The notes beneath the pieces are model-generated. The model saw only the letters and a list, made by a program, of their open reading frames with translations. It was not told where the DNA came from and did not search any database. DNA of 64,000 bases, taken from assembly GCA_020638035.1 (NCBI GenBank), contig JACKJI010000004.1, positions 124,001 to 188,000 on the forward strand, given 5' to 3'. Positions within the stretch are counted from its first letter, which is position 1; every line of letters starts with the position of its first letter. The stretch comes from Hyphomicrobiaceae bacterium. GTDB lineage: Bacteria > Pseudomonadota > Alphaproteobacteria > Rhizobiales > Hyphomicrobiaceae. Made by a program: the position numbers and the translations under genes. Below, piece by piece: positions 60,122-64,000 of the stretch.

Positions 60122-60175
60122 GGCGAAAACGTCGCGACGGCGCATTGCGCATTGTGAGCCTTCAGCTCGAAAATG

Positions 60176-60216
60176 AAAAACCGGCCGCCGAATGAGGATG
60201 CGGCGACCGGTCTTTG
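60176..60216 (-). terminator. Terminator between convergent aminotransferase and folD
   Basis: ACCGGCCGCCG (60180-60190) pairs with CGGCGACCGGT (60201-60211), one mismatch, ten-base loop. On the minus strand the stem is followed by TTTTT, which suits folD. Confidence 0.75.
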
Positions 60217-60249
60217 TCTACGTGTTTTGCCAACGCAACTCAGTCTGGC

Positions 60250-61134
60250 TCAGCTCAAGGCCGGCAAGCCCTTCTGGATGAGTGCTGCTTCCACGGTGTT
60301 CTTCAACAGGCAGGCGATGGTCATCGGGCCGACGCCGCCGGGCACCGGCGTGATGGCGCCCGCAACCCTGGCACAGCTTTCGTACTCACAGTCGCCGACG
60401 AGCTTGGTCTTGCCGTCTCCCTTGGGCACGCGGTTGATGCCGACGTCGATAACGATGGCGCCGGGCTTCACCCAGTCGCCCTTGACGAACTCGGGGATGC
60501 CGACGGCGGCGACGACGAGATCGGCACTGCGCACAACGCCAGGCAGATCCTTGGTGCGCGAGTGAGCGATCGTCACGGTGCAGCTCTGGGCGAGCAGAAG
60601 GGATGCCATCGGCTTGCCGACGATGTTGGAGCGGCCGATGACCACAGCGTTGAGGCCCGACAGATTCTCCTGCACGGTCTTGGCCAGGATCAGCGAGCCG
60701 GTCGGCGTGCACGGCACGAGCGAGCGTGCACCGATCCAAAGGCGGCCGACATTGACCGGATGGAAGCCGTCGACGTCCTTGTCGGGATCGATGGCATTCA
60801 GCACCTTTTCCGAGTTGATGTGCTTGGGCAGGGGCAGCTGCACCAGGATGCCATTGACGGCCGGGTCCTTGTTGAGCTTGTCGACAAGGGCGAGCAGATC
60901 GGCTTCGGCGGTTTCGGCCGGCAGCTTGTGCTCGAACGACAGCATGCCGGTTTCGACGGTCTGCTCTGCCTTGTTCTTGACGTAGACCTTGGAGGCAGGA
61001 TCCTCGCCAACGAGGACGACGGCCAGCCCCGGCACAAACCCGTGCTCGCTTTTGAGCCGCGCGACATCCCTCGCAACGCCCGCACGCACATTCGCGGCAA
61101 TTGCCTTGCCATCTATGATCTTGGCATCCGACAT
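60250..61134 (-). CDS. folD: Methylenetetrahydrofolate dehydrogenase/cyclohydrolase
   Basis: This bifunctional enzyme interconverts 5,10-methylene-, methenyl- and 10-formyl-tetrahydrofolate. It has 294 residues. Catalytic Lys in [31 protein letters not shown], the NADP motif [16 protein letters not shown] and DVGINRVP, and [15 protein letters not shown] are all present. The ATG giving [13 protein letters not shown] has AGGAGAG at good spacing; 33 upstream residues in frame are non-coding. Confidence 0.97.
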   Translation of the reverse strand: MSDAKIIDGKAIAANVRAGVARDVARLKSEHGFVPGLAVVLVGEDPASKVYVKNKAEQTVETGMLSFEHKLPAETAEADLLALVDKLNKDPAVNGILVQLPLPKHINSEKVLNAIDPDKDVDGFHPVNVGRLWIGARSLVPCTPTGSLILAKTVQENLSGLNAVVIGRSNIVGKPMASLLLAQSCTVTIAHSRTKDLPGVVRSADLVVAAVGIPEFVKGDWVKPGAIVIDVGINRVPKGDGKTKLVGDCEYESCARVAGAITPVPGGVGPMTIACLLKNTVEAALIQKGLPALS

Positions 61135-61422
61135 CGTGTGTTCTCTCCTGGTTTTCGTTTCTTTTGGTTTCGATTGGTTTTGGTTGATGGTGGGCCTGCT
61201 TGCCGTCGTGCTCGTGTCAGGAGTGCCGGTCAACTGCTTTTGGCAAGAGCCGGCAAAGGAGTGCTATGCAGATTGTCTTTCTTCCGTCGCACGCTCGGTC
61301 GTTTCGGTGCGGGTTTGGTCTCGTCTGATTCACACCGATCCTTGTGGCCTGCTCGGGCTTTCGATCAGTTTCTCGTTTGCACGTCTCCAGGTGCCGTCGA
61401 TAGCCCGCAAATTGAGTTGGCT

Positions 61423-61743
61423 TCAGTGACCGAGCTTGGCGGCGATCTCGCGGGCCAGTTTGTCGGGCTCGCCACGTACGGCGAGGGACTTGATCCGTGA
61501 CTTGCCGCCAGCGATCAATGCCACGCTCGCCTTCGGGACGCCCAGCCACTTGGCGAACAGAGTGGACAGCGCGGCATTTGCTTCACCTTCGGAAGGGACA
61601 GCCCGCACGCGCGCCTTGACCGCGGCACCTTCTGGCGTTTCCTCGATGCCTTCGATCACATCGTGCGCCGATTTGGGTGTGAGACGCACACGCACAACCA
61701 ATCCATCGCCGATCGTGCGCCATGGCAGGTCGGAGCTTTGCAT
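61423..61743 (-). CDS. DUF167/YggU family protein
   Basis: This small conserved protein (106 residues) of unknown function has the family motif VVRVRLTPKSAHDVIEG, KARVRAVPSEGEANAALSTLFAKWLGVPKASVALIAGGKSRIK. Its ATG shares one base with the yggT stop (TGATG), and yggT-yggU pairing is widespread in bacteria. A GTG one codon upstream is an alternative start. Confidence 0.93.
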   Translation of the reverse strand: MQSSDLPWRTIGDGLVVRVRLTPKSAHDVIEGIEETPEGAAVKARVRAVPSEGEANAALSTLFAKWLGVPKASVALIAGGKSRIKSLAVRGEPDKLAREIAAKLGH

Positions 61744-62030
61744 CACAAGGCCTTGGCGATGTTGGGTAAGATTACGTGCTGCACGAACTGGAGCCCGAGC
61801 AGCAGGATGATCGGCGATACGTCGATGCCTCCGAAATTCGGCAGCATGGCGCGGATCGGACGTAGTGCCGGCTCCGTTACAGTCTGAAGGAAAATCCAGA
61901 TCGAGCGGGCGATCTGGTTGTAAGGGTTGACGATGCCGAAGCCGATGAGCCAGCTCATGATGACGCTGGCGATGACCAGGAATTCGTACATCGTGATGAG
62001 CTGGCTGATGAATTGGAGGAGTTCGATCAT
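61743..62030 (-). CDS. YggT family membrane protein
   Basis: This 95-residue protein has two YggT membrane helices: LITMYEFLVIASVIMSWLIGFG followed by NPYNQIARSIWIFLQTVTEPALRPIRAMLPNFGGIDVSPIILLLGLQFVQ. The NP...EP..PIR..LP..GG.D.SP pattern is the family signature. Role is unclear; homologues are linked to osmotic or division functions. The ATG at 62030 fits the family N-terminus, and the long upstream extension is not coding. Confidence 0.93.
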   Translation of the reverse strand: MIELLQFISQLITMYEFLVIASVIMSWLIGFGIVNPYNQIARSIWIFLQTVTEPALRPIRAMLPNFGGIDVSPIILLLGLQFVQHVILPNIAKAL

Positions 62031-62485
62031 TGGGCTCTTGGGATTACGGGGGAAGCTCGCTGACGTGTAGCGTTCCTGGCACGGCGCGGCAAGCGGCGGG
62101 GGGTCGCGGTCGGGGCGATTGCTCGGTACCGGCCGGTGTCTGTCGCACCCCCGGACACGCTTGCAAGAAGGCACGGGGCAGCCAACAGATGGGGTTTCCC
62201 GACGGCAATTGGGATTTGTGCCCGTCCAGGATTGGTCACGGTGCATGGCATTGCCCGCTGCGCCGGGCGGTGGGTTTCGGGTGACTTCAACGGTGTGCCC
62301 GAGGGGGAATTGCGGTGGAGGGGCCGCCGGTGTCATGGGCGCGGGATGCTGGCCCTTGCTGCCTTTGCGCGGGTATTCAGACGGACTTGGCGGTCCGGGC
62401 CGCAGCGCGGCAGCCATGGCAATGGAGCGGTTCCTGGTCGTCTTGACAATGACCGGGGGCGCCTCCTAAATGCCGCCCACCTTGA
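62031..62485. other. Intergenic region between yggT and tRNA-Ala
   Basis: About 455 bases, GC-rich, with no supported gene. It must contain the yggT promoter (minus strand) and the tRNA promoter (plus strand); neither could be fixed by eye. Confidence 0.45.
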
Positions 62486-62561
62486 GGGGCCGTAGCTCAG
62501 ATGGGAGAGCGCTGCAATCGCACTGCAGAGGTCAGGGGTTCGATTCCCCTCGGCTCCACCA
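62486..62561 (+). tRNA. tRNA-Ala (anticodon CGC)
   Basis: A full cloverleaf folds: acceptor GGGGCCG/CGGCTCC with the alanine identity pair G3-U70, D stem GCTC/GAGC, anticodon stem CTGCA/TGCAG with loop ATCGCAC (anticodon CGC, reading GCG), T-arm AGGGGTTCGATTCCCCT, and an encoded CCA end. GCG is a common codon in the genes of this window. Confidence 0.95.
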
Positions 62562-62581
62562 ATTAAATCAAGACATTACGC

Positions 62582-62604
62582 AGCCGGCGCTTCGCCGGCT
62601 TTTT
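62582..62604 (+). terminator. Terminator after tRNA-Ala
   Basis: AGCCGGCG-CTT-CGCCGGCT is a perfect 8-bp stem followed by TTTTT, 20 bases after the tRNA. Confidence 0.92.
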
Positions 62605-63083
62605 GCTGGGAGCACGGTTTGCACCCACCTGAACTGTGATGGAGCAGTGCAGGCGGCTTCTGGCTATCGCACGCAAGCTCAAAGCTCTCGGAACTCGTCA
62701 AAGCCCGCGCGTCGCGTGTCGGCCCGAAAGTTCACTTGGTTTTCGAGTTCGGAACCTTCGAGACGGTGCCCGTCTGAGAGCATTGAAACACATCCTTCGA
62801 CAGGAAGTCGTGCGTCGGAAACATCGCCGTGCGTACGAGCGCCATTGGCTTTGCAGCTAAGTGCGAGGATGCGCCGTCTTTTTCGGCAAGCGCCCACTTG
62901 CCGCAATTTCAGGCTCCTAAGTCGTTCAATTGCGAAACAATTCCCTATACGGCCGACTGTACCAAAGGACAAAAAATCGTTGTCCGTTGGCAAATATGGC
63001 GGAGTTCATGAATCTTTTATTACTTGTCCATGTCAACGGGCGCCGGGCCCTTTTGCTGCAATCGGCATCCATGAACATGGCGT
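62605..63083. other. Gene-poor stretch after tRNA-Ala
   Basis: About 480 bases with no convincing gene. Part of it (about 62920-63030) is less GC-rich than the rest of the window. Open frames on both strands here lack RBS or family likeness. Confidence 0.45.
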
Positions 63084-63089
63084 GTGCGT

Positions 63090-64000
63090 ATGTCGGGAAC
63101 TGTCACAGGCAAATTGGCATTCTGTGCTTCCGCCCGGACCGGGTTGGGCCACCTCCGGCGCATTGCCAACATCGCAGGCGAAATACGTCGGGCCGCTCCG
63201 GGGCTAAGGCTCACGCTCATCACAAACGCTCCGGCTGACGGACTCAGACAGGGAGAACTTAATGCGTTCGCCGAGACGGTTCTGTCGGAGCGAAGCGACA
63301 TGGCCCGCATCGCCGCTTTAACCGCTTGTGATGCGGTTGCTGTCGATACGGCTGTCATTCCGAATCTGGAGCTTCTGCCGCAGCCGTTGGCGCTCATTCT
63401 GCGCGAGACCGTGGAGCATCGGCTCGCTGCATTCAGACTTGCTGCGGGACGGTTGTGGGATGTCGTGCTTGTCGCCGAGCCTGCGTCGCGCTGGACGGTA
63501 TCGCCGGCAGAGGTTGGCGGGGTGAGGGTCACGAATGTGGGCTGGATTTATCGAAAACCTGAGTGCGTGGGTGATCGGTGGTTTGGTGGAAAGGGTGATC
63601 CAGTATTGCTCGTTGCCACTGGCGGTGGTGGATCGACATCTGCAGCCGGTGAACTCAAGCGAGAATTAGAGGCGGTCATCGATCACGTGATCGCAGCTTC
63701 GGCACGCCGTCCCCGGGTGCTTCAGGTATTGGGGCCGCGCGCGTCACCTGCCGCGAGACTGCGCAATGCCGACGCCCAGATCGATGTCGGCGCGCGTCTC
63801 AATGACATGTTTGCCAGCGCCGACGTCGTCTTGAGTACGTCGGGCTACAACTCGATATTGGAACTTGCCGCCACGTCGACGCCCGCGGTGCTTTTCTCCG
63901 TTGAGCGAACCTATGACGATCAGGCGGCACGTGCGAGCTTCTGGGGGGAAGCGCTCGGGCGGGCACATCGTATTGGCTGCATTGCGAGTACGGCATCGTG
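63090..64000 (+). CDS. MurG-like glycosyltransferase, 3' end outside the window
   Basis: The frame is open from 63075 to the last base, giving about 303 residues without a stop. The N-terminus (LAFCASARTGLGHLRRIANIAGEIRRAAPGLRLTLIT) has the Gly-rich GHLRR loop of GT-B enzymes. The second half has LLVATGGGGS, VLQVLGPRA, ASADVVLSTSGYNSILELAATSTPAVLF and a DDQAARASFW segment, as in the nucleotide-sugar site of family GT28 (MurG-type). Substrate is unknown. Start is ATG 63090 or GTG 63084; neither has a good RBS, and the stop codon at 63072 rules out anything earlier. Confidence 0.78.
   Translation, partial: MSGTVTGKLAFCASARTGLGHLRRIANIAGEIRRAAPGLRLTLITNAPADGLRQGELNAFAETVLSERSDMARIAALTACDAVAVDTAVIPNLELLPQPLALILRETVEHRLAAFRLAAGRLWDVVLVAEPASRWTVSPAEVGGVRVTNVGWIYRKPECVGDRWFGGKGDPVLLVATGGGGSTSAAGELKRELEAVIDHVIAASARRPRVLQVLGPRASPAARLRNADAQIDVGARLNDMFASADVVLSTSGYNSILELAATSTPAVLFSVERTYDDQAARASFWGEALGRAHRIGCIASTAS

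Noticed and set aside
62470..63207. 245-residue frame running through tRNA-Ala
   Set aside because: It covers the tRNA and its terminator and has no domain, so it is chance.

Overview
The window looks like a chromosomal core segment of a GC-rich alphaproteobacterium, most likely of the order Hyphomicrobiales (inference). The pointers are the sucCD-sucAB-lpd cluster, an F1-only atpHAGDC cluster, an aa3 cytochrome oxidase cluster coxB-coxA-ctaB-coxF-ctaG-coxC-DUF983-surf1, a type II (APH-fold) homoserine kinase overlapping rnhA, and two perfect TTAA-N7-TTAA boxes of the kind bound by the cell-cycle regulator CtrA. No rRNA, insertion sequence, phage gene or CRISPR array was seen.

Layout. Positions 1-12.1 kb hold the TCA cycle genes sucC (5' truncated), sucD, sucA, sucB and lpd. 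A small secreted protein and an exported-type catalase-peroxidase (katG, minus strand) sit between sucD and sucA, and an imperfect duplicated double-hairpin element follows lpd. Positions 12.1-25.5 kb are mixed housekeeping and accessory genes: a TraB/GumN protein, xerC, a frame-broken capA-like gene, DUF4112 coupled to a transaldolase-like aldolase, priA, a secreted HExxH protein, a frame-broken GNAT acetyltransferase, a large coiled-coil/PilZ protein and an alpha/beta-hydrolase-OsmC fusion. Positions 25.7-31.4 kb are the F1 ATPase genes, with an extra small acidic CPFCG protein between atpD and atpC. Positions 31.5-35.2 kb hold a secreted caspase-like/SUMF1 protein, rppH, a rhodanese and an IalB-like protein.

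Positions 35.7-43.9 kb are the cytochrome c oxidase structural and assembly genes, including a divergent tandem copy of ctaB and a 59-residue CoxF-like protein. Positions 44.1-51.6 kb are thrC, an M16 peptidase, a RimJ-type GNAT and a 1351-residue 7TM-PAS-GGDEF-EAL protein. Positions 51.7-62.0 kb hold yqgE, a DsbD-N-like protein, a peroxiredoxin, a small secreted protein, rnhA, thrB, ispH, a lipoprotein, an aminotransferase, folD, a DUF167 gene and yggT. The window ends with tRNA-Ala(CGC), its terminator, a gene-poor and less GC-rich stretch, and the first part of a MurG-like glycosyltransferase that runs off the end.

The best leads for something new are: (1) two CtrA boxes at almost the same distance (58-59 bp) from xerC and from the coiled-coil/PilZ gene; (2) that PilZ protein itself, with an EAL protein carrying a degenerate GGDQF elsewhere in the window; (3) the small cysteine protein embedded in the atp operon; (4) strong GC-rich hairpins without U-tracts at junctions of the respiratory operons; (5) the tandem ctaB paralogue; and (6) two genes broken by several single-base indels.
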